The notes below the pieces were generated by a model. It searched no databases, had not been told where the DNA came from, and saw only the letters and a list, made by a program, of their open reading frames with translations. Position numbers and translations under genes: made by a program. A stretch of DNA of 64,000 bases from DATFYM01 sp035315065 (GTDB taxonomy: Bacteria > Acidobacteriota > Terriglobia > UBA7540). The stretch is from positions 1-64,000 of the forward strand of contig DATFYM010000166.1 in assembly GCA_035315065.1 (NCBI GenBank). The letters are read 5' to 3'. Shown one piece after another: positions 28,919-37,162 of the stretch; within the stretch, counting starts at the first letter, position 1, and every line of letters starts with the position of its first letter.

Positions 28919-29426
28919 GTCTAGCGACGCAGGCCGACAAAGCGATCACTTTGGCAGTCTTTGTGCTCTGTCCTTTCAACAGCCTGGGATATGAAAGCAC
29001 GTTGGCTGCATCACGTCCATGTTCACGTGGACGGCCCTTCGCATAGATGGCCATAGCGTTGTGGAAACGGCGTTGTGGGAAATCGCGCCTACCTGCGTCG
29101 GCCTGTGTTTACAAGAGATTAGGAGGGTCAATCCGCGATTGCGTTCCTGTTCAGAAATCCCCGTAGGAAGGTTCCGGACCAATACATCCCCCTACGGCGA
29201 AGTGTAGACCCGCACAATTCAACGCCTGCGTCGCCGCTACTCGGAAGGCCGCCATGGCAGGAGACCGCATGTGTTCCCGCCTGCGTGCGGCACGTTGCGC
29301 CCCTCCGGGCGTTGAAATCATTGGAGATAGGGCGCGGAAAAACCCGCCGCACGAGCGCTGTCGGGAAGACTTGGCAGCGCCCGACCGATAACATTTCCGT
29401 AAATGTTTGGCAATAAACTTGCCCTC
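28919..29426. other. Intergenic region without recognisable gene
   Basis: About 500 nt with no supported reading frame. It contains one dyad, CGTCCA-N8-TGGACG (29018-29037). It may hold decayed DNA or an RNA gene that I cannot identify. Confidence 0.4.
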
Positions 29427-29455
29427 TTGACAAAATCTAAATAGCCTATTATGAT
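29427..29455 (+). promoter_or_regulatory. Near-perfect sigma70 promoter
   Basis: TTGACA (29427-29432), a 17-nt spacer and TATGAT (29450-29455). Transcription would begin near 29462 and read through a heptamer element into the gene at 29690, giving a leader of about 230 nt. Confidence 0.75.
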
Positions 29456-29514
29456 ATGTTGCAGATCCAGAGTACCTAGCGTCGTGGCCTTAACCGACGT
29501 ACGTAGGCTTGAAA

Positions 29515-29685
29515 AGACGGTAGTCGGTTGTCGGTACTCGGTTAGCGGTTGGCGGCAGTCGGTACCAGGTTGGCGGTAGTCGGGTTTCGGCTTACAGGGC
29601 GCACCAGTAACCAGATACCGATAACCGATAACCGATGACCGACAACCGGTAACCGACTACCGATAACCGACTACCGATGAGGAGG
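29515..29685. repeat. Inverted heptamer element (CGGTTNT / ACCGATA)
   Basis: The left arm has GGTTGTCGGTACTCGG-like units, and the right arm at least nine ACCGATA, ACCGATG and ACCGACT units in register. It lies inside the predicted leader of the next gene. Confidence 0.8.
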
Positions 29686-29689
29686 TTGC

Positions 29690-30202
29690 ATGTCGTTAGT
29701 ACAGCGCGGGGTTTCCCCCAGGCAGGTGGCTGCTAATCAATCTAACGCCCAGAAGTCGACGGGGCCCAAGACTCCCGAGGGCAAGGCCCGCGCCTCGCAA
29801 AATGCCTTCAAAACCGGCGCCTATGCCAAAGGGTCGAACGCCCTGCGTCAGATCCTGCCGAGAAGCCGCGAAGACCCGCAAGAACAAGAACAGTTGTATC
29901 AGGACCTGCTGGAATCCTGGCAGCCCGACGACACCATGCAAGCCATTCTGGTGCAGACGATTGCCGACAAGACTTGGGACATGTTGCAGTTGCGCGGCCT
30001 CCGGCGGGAGAGCCAGTTGACGGCCCTCCAAATCAGCCAGATCCAGGATCAGCGGCAGACGCTGCAGGAACGACGGTCCAAAGCGAAGACGCGTCGCAGG
30101 GCAAGGGGTCAAGTGACGATGAAACGGTTGCTGGTGGCCCGGTGGCCGCTGAAAACTCCCAGAAAGGTCAAACGAAGCCGTCAGGTTGTTTATAATCAAT
30201 AA
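29690..30202 (+). CDS. Hypothetical protein of the NAQKSTGPKTPEGKAR family
   Basis: 170 aa, function unknown. The N-terminus (residues 14-45) carries the motif ANQSNAQKSTGPKTPEGKAR followed by SQNAFKTGAYAK, which I recall from many uncharacterised acidobacterial and planctomycete proteins that usually occur as multiple paralogues. A central helical region follows (DDTMQAILVQTIADKTWDML), then a very basic C-terminus. GAGGAGG precedes the ATG. The strong upstream promoter and isolated position suggest an autonomous cassette. Confidence 0.7.
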   Translation: MSLVQRGVSPRQVAANQSNAQKSTGPKTPEGKARASQNAFKTGAYAKGSNALRQILPRSREDPQEQEQLYQDLLESWQPDDTMQAILVQTIADKTWDMLQLRGLRRESQLTALQISQIQDQRQTLQERRSKAKTRRRARGQVTMKRLLVARWPLKTPRKVKRSRQVVYNQ

Positions 30203-30360
30203 GATGAATCAAAAAACGAAGCCAAACGAACCCAAACGAAGCCACCAAGTCTTTTAGATTCAACACCGATTTTTGGCCTAAACCTAAAACGAAGCCAAAA
30301 CGAAGCGAAACGAAGCCAAAACGAAGCCGCCAAGTCCTTCAAAACGGGATGCCCCGGAAA
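30203..30360. repeat. AAACGAAGCC-rich direct repeats downstream of the orphan gene
   Basis: The string ACGAAGCC recurs at least five times here, two followed by (A/G)CCAAGTC. In one frame it reads NEAKTKRNEAKTKPPSPSK, like a decayed C-terminal extension of the upstream protein. The same words recur at 45067-45345. The remaining bases up to 30519 hold no gene. Confidence 0.6.
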
Positions 30361-30519
30361 GTCAAACCCAGACGAAAGAACTTTGAATTGTAGCGCCCAG
30401 CAGGGGCGGCGCTCCCAGACGAGAGCAGCAACACGTCACAGACGACACCACAAAAAACGCACCAGGAACGAGTCTCGCAACGTAGTTTGTTGAGTAGAAG
30501 GGTGCTGGTTGGAGGGACC

Positions 30520-31530
30520 ATGCGGATTCTAAAGCCGTCGCTGTTGGCCTGCGCTGCCGCGGGGCTACTGCTATGCCCGAGGTGGATCGGGGCAGTCCAG
30601 CCACGGCCTCCTGGGAGGTTGGTGGACCTTGGCGGACATCGACTGCATGTCCATTGCACCGGCAAGGGCTCCCCTGCTGTGGTGGTGGAAGCGGGTCTTG
30701 GCGACTTCTCTTTCGATTGGGTCCTGGTTCAGGCCCGAGTGTCACGATTCACTCGGGTCTGCACCTACGACCGGGCCGGTTACGGATTCAGCGATCCCGG
30801 ACCGAAGCCGCGCACCTTTGCGCAGATCAACCTGGAGTTGCACGAAGCGTTGCGAAGCCTGGGGGAGAAGGGACCTTTCGTGCTGGTTGGGCACTCCTTT
30901 GGGGGACCAGTCGTGCGAAACTACGCCACCACCTATCCACAGGAAGTCGCCGGCATCGTGCTGGTGGATATCGTAGCCGAAGACCAGCGGATTCCAATGG
31001 GCAATAAGGCGAGACGTGTGCGCGACTTGGCAACTGGCAAAGCGATTCCGCTTCCCCACGAGGCGATCCTGGATTCAGACAAGCTTCACCTCGACCTGAG
31101 GCAAACGAAGGAGGCCCCACCCAAACTCGATGCGCCTTTCGATCGTCTGCCTCCGAGGGAGCGGCAGTTACAGGTGTGGGCCAGTGCGCAACCCGCGCTC
31201 GAAGACGCCGAGAACAGCGAACGCGAGTGGTCGCCGGAATACATGCTGATGATGCACAACACGCCCCAAGTGGGAATTCTTGGATCCCGGCCGCTCATCG
31301 TACTGACCCGCGCCGAGGGCGGGTACGGCAACAATCTGGATGTTCCTCCAGCCGAATTGGAGCAGGAGCGGCTGGAAACCCAGGCCCAACTTGCCAAACT
31401 CGCCACCGGGGGAGAGCAGATCATCGTGCACAGCGGACACAACATGGAGGTCGAGGCGCCGGATCAAGTCGCCTCCGCCATCCGTCAAATAGTGGAGGAA
31501 GTGCGCAAGTCGGCCTTGAAGGCATGGTAA
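30520..31530 (+). CDS. Secreted alpha/beta hydrolase
   Basis: 336 aa from ATG 30520 (preceded by GGAGGG). A signal peptide covers residues 1-26. The alpha/beta hydrolase fold shows the nucleophile elbow GHSFGG, the oxyanion region VVVEAGLGDFSFDW, and the catalytic His in HSGHNMEVEAPDQV. YDRAGYGFSDPG is typical of the family. Substrate unknown; it stands alone and is convergent with the vWA-like gene. Confidence 0.88.
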   Translation: MRILKPSLLACAAAGLLLCPRWIGAVQPRPPGRLVDLGGHRLHVHCTGKGSPAVVVEAGLGDFSFDWVLVQARVSRFTRVCTYDRAGYGFSDPGPKPRTFAQINLELHEALRSLGEKGPFVLVGHSFGGPVVRNYATTYPQEVAGIVLVDIVAEDQRIPMGNKARRVRDLATGKAIPLPHEAILDSDKLHLDLRQTKEAPPKLDAPFDRLPPRERQLQVWASAQPALEDAENSEREWSPEYMLMMHNTPQVGILGSRPLIVLTRAEGGYGNNLDVPPAELEQERLETQAQLAKLATGGEQIIVHSGHNMEVEAPDQVASAIRQIVEEVRKSALKAW

Positions 31531-31540
31531 TGGGGCCTTG

Positions 31541-31603
31541 TAGCGGCCGGCTTTAGCCGGGCATCTTATTGAATTTAAGGTGCCGCCCTAAAGGGCGCCG
31601 CTA
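31541..31603. repeat. REP-like nested palindrome
   Basis: Outer inverted pair TAGCGGC (31541-31547) and GCCGCTA (31597-31603). It encloses CCGGCTTTAGCCGG and GCCGCCCTAAAGGGCGC hairpins. It lies between convergent genes and could act as a bidirectional terminator or a REP/MITE remnant. Confidence 0.6.
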
Positions 31604-31654
31604 CGAAAACTGCCCCGGAACAGGGTTTTTCAGCAACCTGCTAGTCTAGATAGC

Positions 31655-32980
31655 CTAGTCTTGCGTGTGGTCGGGAGGGGCCTTCGGTGCCGGTTTGGGT
31701 GGAAAAGCGTCTGCCGGCGATCGCCCAGTCGTTTTCACTTCCGGTCCAGGCTTCACTTGCTTGAGCATCTTCTGGATGGCCTGTGCCAGTTCGGCCGGAG
31801 AATGGATCTTGGCCACCGTTCCGCCGCGAGCTTTAGTGAGGTAGGCAATCGTATCCGGAAACTCGCGGCCCCGGAGCCAAGGCGGAATATACTCGAAGTA
31901 GAAGAACTGCGGCGCCGGGGTTTCGCGGGGCTTCAGCATCTCTCTCGGTATCTTTTGGTCGGCGCGTGAACTCGGCCCGAGAAAGATCACCGCGTCCGCC
32001 GGCTGTTCTGCGATCAACTCCTGGTCGGTGAGCCCCACCAGCAAGTCCGCCTTGCCCTGGGGCTGCTTGAGCACTTGCGCCGACACCTTTCCTAATTCGA
32101 GGTCGTGAAAGGACTGCTGAAGGTCGTCAAAGCCAAAAGGGTCGAATCGGTCCTGGCGAAAGATCTCACGCTGCTGTTCGAGATTGAAGGCGACCAACCG
32201 CACGGATTGGCACGGAATCTGCTGAAGCAACGACGAGAGCGAGTCCATCAAGAACGCCTGGTCCCAAGCCCGCAACTTGAGGGCCCGCGGGTCGATAGGT
32301 GCAGCGTCCAGCAGAACGGTCAGCCGCAACCCTTTCCCGCCGCTGGCCGATTTGCCATCCCATAAGTGGACCCGCAAGGGTGCAACGCTGTTTGCTTCCA
32401 GGGCCAACGGAACTTTCCCCTGCTCACGGCCGCCAGCCGTGATCCTCCAGCGCTTCCGGCAAGTTCGATTTCGGTTGTCCTGGACCAACACCTCGACGAG
32501 ATACCGGCCCGCGCCTACGGCGAATGCACCGCTGGCCTCGACCTCAGTCTTCAGCTTTCGGATGTCGGCTCCAGCGAGCACCGCCGGCGGCATAGCCCGC
32601 AATCTGTACATCGAGGCAAGCAGGACAGGCGCCCCGCCCTCTGGCGTTACCCGAACGAGGAGGAACGCAGTGCTTTCCTTGCCGCCGAACTCCTTCCAGG
32701 GACAGCGAACGATGAAGCCCGCGGTGAAGCGGAAGGTGAAATCGAGGAACGGCTTTCTCGGCTCGATCTCGCAACCCAGACGCTTGCCCTGCGCCGTCTC
32801 ATCAAGAAGATGGCGTGCCCTCTCAGCCTGTTCTGGACTCAGAGGCGACTGAGCGCTGGCCTGAAAAGCGAGCGCCGCACTCAACGCGACCGCGCACGAC
32901 ACGACCGCGGTCCTGTGCCCGACGCGATTGCCGCCCCACCGCCGATGGTTCTCGCCGCTCACCTTGATGGGGCGTTCCAT
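31655..32980 (-). CDS. Secreted vWA-like protein (acidobacterial type)
   Basis: 441 aa from ATG 32980, which has GAGGA upstream; a longer frame to 33154 has no support. Signal peptide about residues 20-43 (AVVSCAVALSAALAFQASAQ). The C-terminal half resembles the VWFA-related domain common in Acidobacteria (GLRLTVLLDAAPI, SVRLVAFNLEQQREIFRQD, DAVIFLGPSSRADQ), though no intact MIDAS DxSxS is visible. The tail is Pro-rich. Function unknown. Confidence 0.7.
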   Translation of the reverse strand: MERPIKVSGENHRRWGGNRVGHRTAVVSCAVALSAALAFQASAQSPLSPEQAERARHLLDETAQGKRLGCEIEPRKPFLDFTFRFTAGFIVRCPWKEFGGKESTAFLLVRVTPEGGAPVLLASMYRLRAMPPAVLAGADIRKLKTEVEASGAFAVGAGRYLVEVLVQDNRNRTCRKRWRITAGGREQGKVPLALEANSVAPLRVHLWDGKSASGGKGLRLTVLLDAAPIDPRALKLRAWDQAFLMDSLSSLLQQIPCQSVRLVAFNLEQQREIFRQDRFDPFGFDDLQQSFHDLELGKVSAQVLKQPQGKADLLVGLTDQELIAEQPADAVIFLGPSSRADQKIPREMLKPRETPAPQFFYFEYIPPWLRGREFPDTIAYLTKARGGTVAKIHSPAELAQAIQKMLKQVKPGPEVKTTGRSPADAFPPKPAPKAPPDHTQD

Positions 32981-33172
32981 GCCCGGAATCCTCGTGCGGT
33001 TAGAGTCTACAACAATCTTGACGACGGGAGTCAGGTAAGGGTTTCGCGCCGCCAGGCGGCCCTTGCAAATGAACAAGCCTTCCACGACACTAGACGGCGA
33101 CCGCTGAGGGCTCCGCGGCAGCCGGAGTCGACGGTGACGAGGTGATGCTATCATGCCGACAGGAGGGTTGAG

Positions 33173-34300
33173 GTGAACTTCCGAAGTTTGAAGTGGACGT
33201 CGCTATCGCTGGCAGCCGGAGTGCCGGCAGTCATGGTACTGCTTGCCTCGATGCCTGGCACCGGTTCATTCGACGAAGCCAAACCCGGCCGTGCCGCGGC
33301 TGGCGATCTCGCGGGTTTTTCCGCCTTGGCGCCCATTGACGCGCACGTGCACCTTTACCAGGACGATCCGGCGTTTGGTGCCCTCATGCAGCACCTGAAT
33401 CTGCGCGTCCTCGACATTTGTGTGATTGACGATCGTGATCCTTTCTTCAAGGGACTGGAACCGCAGCGCAGCGAAGTGCTCAAGGTCGCTCACACCACGG
33501 GGAATCGGGCGGTTCTTTGCACCACCTTCAGCCCCTACGATTTCGAAGCGCCGGGATTCAGCCAGCGGGCCATTCGGCAGCTCGATGCGGACTTCGCGGC
33601 GGGAGCTGTTGCGGTGAAGATTTACAAGGTGATGGGTATGGAGATGAAATCGAAAGCGGGGAAATATGTCATGCCCGACGATCCAGCCTTCGAGCCCATC
33701 TATAAGGATATTGCCGCCCACTATCGGACGGTGGTCGCGCACATCGCCGAGCCTGACTCTTGCTGGCAGCCGCCCAACCCCGCCAGCCCCGATTACGAAT
33801 ACTACCAGCAGCACCCGGAGGAGTACGCCTACAGGCATCCCGTGTGGCCGTCCAAGGCTGCTATTCTCGCGGCGCGAGACCACCTGCTGGCGGAGAATCC
33901 CACGCTGCGGGTCATCGGCGCCCACCTCGGCAGCATGGAGGCTGATGTTGATGAGATGGCTCTGCGTTTTGACCGCTATCCGAACTTCGCGGTCGACACC
34001 GCCGCCCGCGTCCCCTATTTCATGCTCCAGCCTCGTGACAAGGTGCGGGCTTTCCTGATCAAGTATCAGGACCGTATTCTCTACGCAACCGACCTCGTAG
34101 TGATGCCAAAGGACAATACCGAAAAGGCACTCGCGGAGTGGAATCGCACCTACGAGCGCGATTGGAGATTCTTCTCCACTGACCGGACCGTCGAGTACTT
34201 GGGGCACACTTACCAGGGTCTCGCGTTGCCCGAGCCGGTTCTGCGCAGGATTTTCCACGACAACGCAGTCCACTGGCTGCCGGGGATTATGGGGAATTGA
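33173..34300 (+). CDS. Exported amidohydrolase-2 family protein
   Basis: 375 aa with an N-terminal signal or anchor. TIM-barrel metal-dependent hydrolase landmarks are APIDAHVHLYQD (metal-binding HxH), VVAHIAEP, VIGAHLGS and ILYATDLVV (terminal Asp). The start is GTG at 33173 with AGGAGGG just upstream. It is divergent from the vWA-like gene. Substrate not predictable. Confidence 0.88.
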   Translation: MNFRSLKWTSLSLAAGVPAVMVLLASMPGTGSFDEAKPGRAAAGDLAGFSALAPIDAHVHLYQDDPAFGALMQHLNLRVLDICVIDDRDPFFKGLEPQRSEVLKVAHTTGNRAVLCTTFSPYDFEAPGFSQRAIRQLDADFAAGAVAVKIYKVMGMEMKSKAGKYVMPDDPAFEPIYKDIAAHYRTVVAHIAEPDSCWQPPNPASPDYEYYQQHPEEYAYRHPVWPSKAAILAARDHLLAENPTLRVIGAHLGSMEADVDEMALRFDRYPNFAVDTAARVPYFMLQPRDKVRAFLIKYQDRILYATDLVVMPKDNTEKALAEWNRTYERDWRFFSTDRTVEYLGHTYQGLALPEPVLRRIFHDNAVHWLPGIMGN

Positions 34301-34390
34301 CGATTGCAGATTGGCGATTGACGATTGGAAAGACGGAGTGGCTTGCGTCTCCTCTTCCGCTCGGCAATCCGCAATCTGCAGGGGTGAGGG
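34297..34390. repeat. Inverted heptamer element (GATTGRC / GCAATCN)
   Basis: Left arm GATTGCA, GATTGGC, GATTGAC, GATTGGA; right arm CAATCCGCAATCTGCA. It begins immediately after the amidohydrolase stop. Confidence 0.75.
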
Positions 34391-34423
34391 CTCTCTCTGC
34401 CAAGGCTGAGAAGCGGTAAAGAG

Positions 34424-34535
34424 ATTGGAAAAACAAAGCGTTTCTCGCAAAGGCGCAAAGTTGGCAAAGCAAGCAAAGAAGTTGTTCTTTGCGACTCTTC
34501 GTGCCTCTGCGGCTTTGCGAGAAACTTCTTATTTC
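34424..34535. repeat. Inverted element with GCAAAG units
   Basis: Left arm GTTTCTCGCAAAGGCGCAAAG and right arm CTTTGCGAGAAACTTC are complementary, with GCAAAGC and CTTTGCGAC units inside. It belongs to the same architectural class with a different word. Confidence 0.7.
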
Positions 34536-34598
34536 TTCAGACGTTTTGACGCCATGGGCTACGATCTGCGCCCAGACGGCGCCGTGGGAGGGTCGAGA

Positions 34599-35885
34599 TC
34601 ACGACACTTTCGCGACCGCGCGCCGGCTCTCGTATAGCGGGAACTGATCGGTCAGTGCTTCCACCTCGCTCCGGACTCGCCTCAGCACCGACTCATCCGG
34701 CACGTTATTCAGCACCTCGCCGATCCAGCGACCGATGCGTCGCATCTCGAGTTCTTTCAGGCCGCGCGTGGTGACGGCCGGCGTACCCACGCGGATCCCG
34801 CTGGCGGTCATGGGCGGGTTGGTATCAAACGGGATGGCGTTTTTGTTGACTGTGATGGCAGCCTGTTCGAGGGCGTGCTCGGCCTGTTTGCCGGTGACGC
34901 CCTTCGAGAACACGTCCACCAGCATAAGGTGATTGTCGGTGCCGCCGGAGACGATGCGGAAACCTTCGGCGGCCAGCGCCTCCGCCAGCACGCTGGCGTT
35001 GGCCACGATCTGCCGCTGATACGCGCGGAACTCGGGCTGGAGGGCCTCTTGAAAGCAGACCGCTTTGGCGGCGATCACGTGCATCAGCGGGCCGCCCTGG
35101 ATGCCGGGAAACACGATTTTGTCGAGGTCCTTGGCGTACTGCGCCTTCGAGAAGACGGCGCCGCCGCGGGGGCCGCGCAGGGTCTTGTGGGTGGTGGTGG
35201 TGACGAAGTCCGCGTGAGGGAACGGGCTGGGATGCAGGCCGGCGGCGATGAGCCCGGCGATGTGCGCCATGTCCACCATCAGGCAGGCGCCGCACTTTTT
35301 GGCGATGGCGCCAAAGCGCTCGAAATCAATGATGCGTGGATAGGCGCTGGCACCGGCGATGATGAGCTTGGGCCGGTGCTCCAGGGCCAGGCGCTCGACC
35401 TCATCGTAGTCGATGGTCTCGGTGTCCTTGCGAACGCCGTAAGGGACGATGTGGTACATCTTGCCGGAAAAGTTGAGGGGATGGCCGTGGGTGAGGTGGC
35501 CGCCGTGCGCCAAGTTCATACCCAGCACTGTATCACCTGGCTTGAGCACGGTCATGTAGACGGACTGGTTGGCCTGCGCGCCGGAATGCGGCTGGACGTT
35601 GGCGTGCTCGGCGTTGAAGATCTGCTTGGCGCGCTCGATGGCCAACCTCTCCGCCACGTCGACGAACTCGCAGCCGCCGTAATAGCGCTTGCCGGGCAGT
35701 CCTTCGGCGTACTTGTTGGTGAGCGGCGAGCCTAACGCTTCCAGCACCGCCTCGCTGACGAAGTTCTCCGAAGCGATCAGCTCCAGCGTTCTGGCCTCGC
35801 GATCCACCTCCTGGTAAATAGCGCGGGCGATGTCGGGATCGACTTCTTCCAGCGGGCGCTGGTGCAGGGCGAGAAAAGATGTCAT
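34599..35885 (-). CDS. glyA: Serine hydroxymethyltransferase
   Basis: PLP enzyme interconverting serine and glycine with tetrahydrofolate (428 aa, normal length). The PLP lysine lies in TTTTHKTLRGPRGG (Lys234). Other signatures are ELIASENFVS, NKYAEGLPGKRYYGG and QPHSGAQAN. Its ATG overlaps the rpiB stop by 4 nt, so the two genes are co-translated. Confidence 0.97.
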   Translation of the reverse strand: MTSFLALHQRPLEEVDPDIARAIYQEVDREARTLELIASENFVSEAVLEALGSPLTNKYAEGLPGKRYYGGCEFVDVAERLAIERAKQIFNAEHANVQPHSGAQANQSVYMTVLKPGDTVLGMNLAHGGHLTHGHPLNFSGKMYHIVPYGVRKDTETIDYDEVERLALEHRPKLIIAGASAYPRIIDFERFGAIAKKCGACLMVDMAHIAGLIAAGLHPSPFPHADFVTTTTHKTLRGPRGGAVFSKAQYAKDLDKIVFPGIQGGPLMHVIAAKAVCFQEALQPEFRAYQRQIVANASVLAEALAAEGFRIVSGGTDNHLMLVDVFSKGVTGKQAEHALEQAAITVNKNAIPFDTNPPMTASGIRVGTPAVTTRGLKELEMRRIGRWIGEVLNNVPDESVLRRVRSEVEALTDQFPLYESRRAVAKVS

Positions 35886-36367
35886 GGTTTCTTCTCCGGA
35901 TGATGTCGTTGTTCGATGGACGCGATTTTGTCGAGACGCTTCTGGTGGCGCCCGCCGGCATAGGGCGTTGCCAGCCAGGTATCAAGGACCTTCTCGGCAG
36001 CGGCAGGATCGAGAATGCGGCCGCCGAGGGTGAGAACGTTGGCGTTGTTGTGCTCGCGCGCCGAGCGGGCGGTGAGCGTGTCGTTGCAGGCGGCAGCTCG
36101 AATGCCGGATACCTTGTTGGCCGCCATGGCGGTGGCCACGCCGAAGGCGCAGATCACCACGCCAAACGTCGCCTGCCCGGCCGCCACGCGCTCGGCCACC
36201 TTCTCGGCGAAGTCGGGATAATCCACCGACTGCTCGGAGTGCGTACCCTGGTCCTCCACCTCGCAGCCTCGGCGGAGGAGGTACTCCCGGACTTTTTCCT
36301 TCAGCGCCAGGCCTGCATGGTCGGAGCCGACGGCGATGCGAACTCGTTCCGGCATGGTTGCTGTCAC
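35882..36367 (-). CDS. rpiB: RpiB/LacA/LacB family sugar-phosphate isomerase
   Basis: 161 aa. The family starts with AVGSDHAGLALKEKVREYL and has AANKVSGIRAAACNDTLTAR and HNNANVLTLGGR. These mark ribose-5-phosphate isomerase B. The normally glycine-rich phosphate loop (CGTGIGM in typical members) reads CAFGVATAM here, which may affect activity or substrate. It is the upstream partner of glyA. Confidence 0.88.
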   Translation of the reverse strand: MTATMPERVRIAVGSDHAGLALKEKVREYLLRRGCEVEDQGTHSEQSVDYPDFAEKVAERVAAGQATFGVVICAFGVATAMAANKVSGIRAAACNDTLTARSAREHNNANVLTLGGRILDPAAAEKVLDTWLATPYAGGRHQKRLDKIASIEQRHHPEKKP

Positions 36368-36495
36368 TTGTCAAACAAAAAGATTCAATCCACAGATTAC
36401 GCAGAATTACGCAGATTGAAAAGAGCCAATAGTCGAAAGTGGAAGCTGTCTTGACTCTTGACTCTCAACTTTCGACTCTCGACTCTCTTTTGCCT
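36368..36495. repeat. Composite heptamer element (CAGATTACG and GTCGAAA/TTTCGAC)
   Basis: Contains ATTACGCAGAATTACGCAG units, then one GTCGAAA unit and several ACTCTCGACT/CTTTCGA units. It lies between the divergent rpiB and the thioredoxin-like gene. Confidence 0.65.
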
Positions 36496-36564
36496 TTCGA
36501 CTTTGACCCACTTCTCTTACAATACAAATCTGCGCTTAATTTTGTAGGGTAGGAGGAGTGGAGC

Positions 36565-37040
36565 ATGAAAAGCCAAGGAACTCGGGCCGTGCTGGCGCTC
36601 ATACTGGCCTTGCCGACGGCGCTCGGTGCCGCCGACAACCTGGTGCTGAATCCGGACCTCGATTACTCGGATCATAACAAGAAGCAGGGCCCGCTGATCA
36701 CCGGAAACAACATGGAGGATGGTCTCGCCAAGGGGGTTCCGAACTACATCTTCTTCTATGGCGAGAAGTGTTACAACTCCAAGCGGCAAGCGCGGCTGAC
36801 GGTCCACATGTATGAGAAGTACAAGAATCGCGTCCACTTTGTGATTGTGGACCTCAACAAGCTGTCATCGCCCGAGCAGAGGCTGCTGCGGAACCGGTAC
36901 TTCGTGGGCTGGATTCCTCACACCACCATCCTTGACAAGCAGGGGCACGTGGTGTTCGATTACACCGGCGACACGGTGGACGGTATCGTGGACGGCTGGC
37001 TTGCTTACACCCTCCGCCAGGACGGCGCCCAAGGAAAGTG

Positions 37041-37041
<1 letters not shown>
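36565..37041 (+). CDS. Secreted thioredoxin-like protein with a single active-site cysteine
   Basis: 158 aa. A signal peptide (1-22) is followed by a thioredoxin-like fold (VPNYIFFYGEKCYNSKRQAR, VHFVIVDLNK, GWIPHTTILDKQGHVVFDYTG). The CxxC position is CYNS, so only the first Cys remains. AGGAGG lies upstream of the ATG. Role unknown; it may be a monothiol or structural variant. Confidence 0.8.
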
Positions 37042-37155
<114 letters not shown>

Positions 37156-37162
37156 GAAGAAT

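Noticed and set aside
29515..29685. Heptamer arrays considered as CRISPR
   Set aside because: Units are contiguous, 7 nt long and degenerate, with no unique spacers and no cas genes.
34297..34535. Heptamer elements considered as sequencing or assembly artefacts
   Set aside because: Different words at each locus, in-frame read-through in several genes and consistent inverted architecture argue for real biology, though long-read confirmation is desirable.
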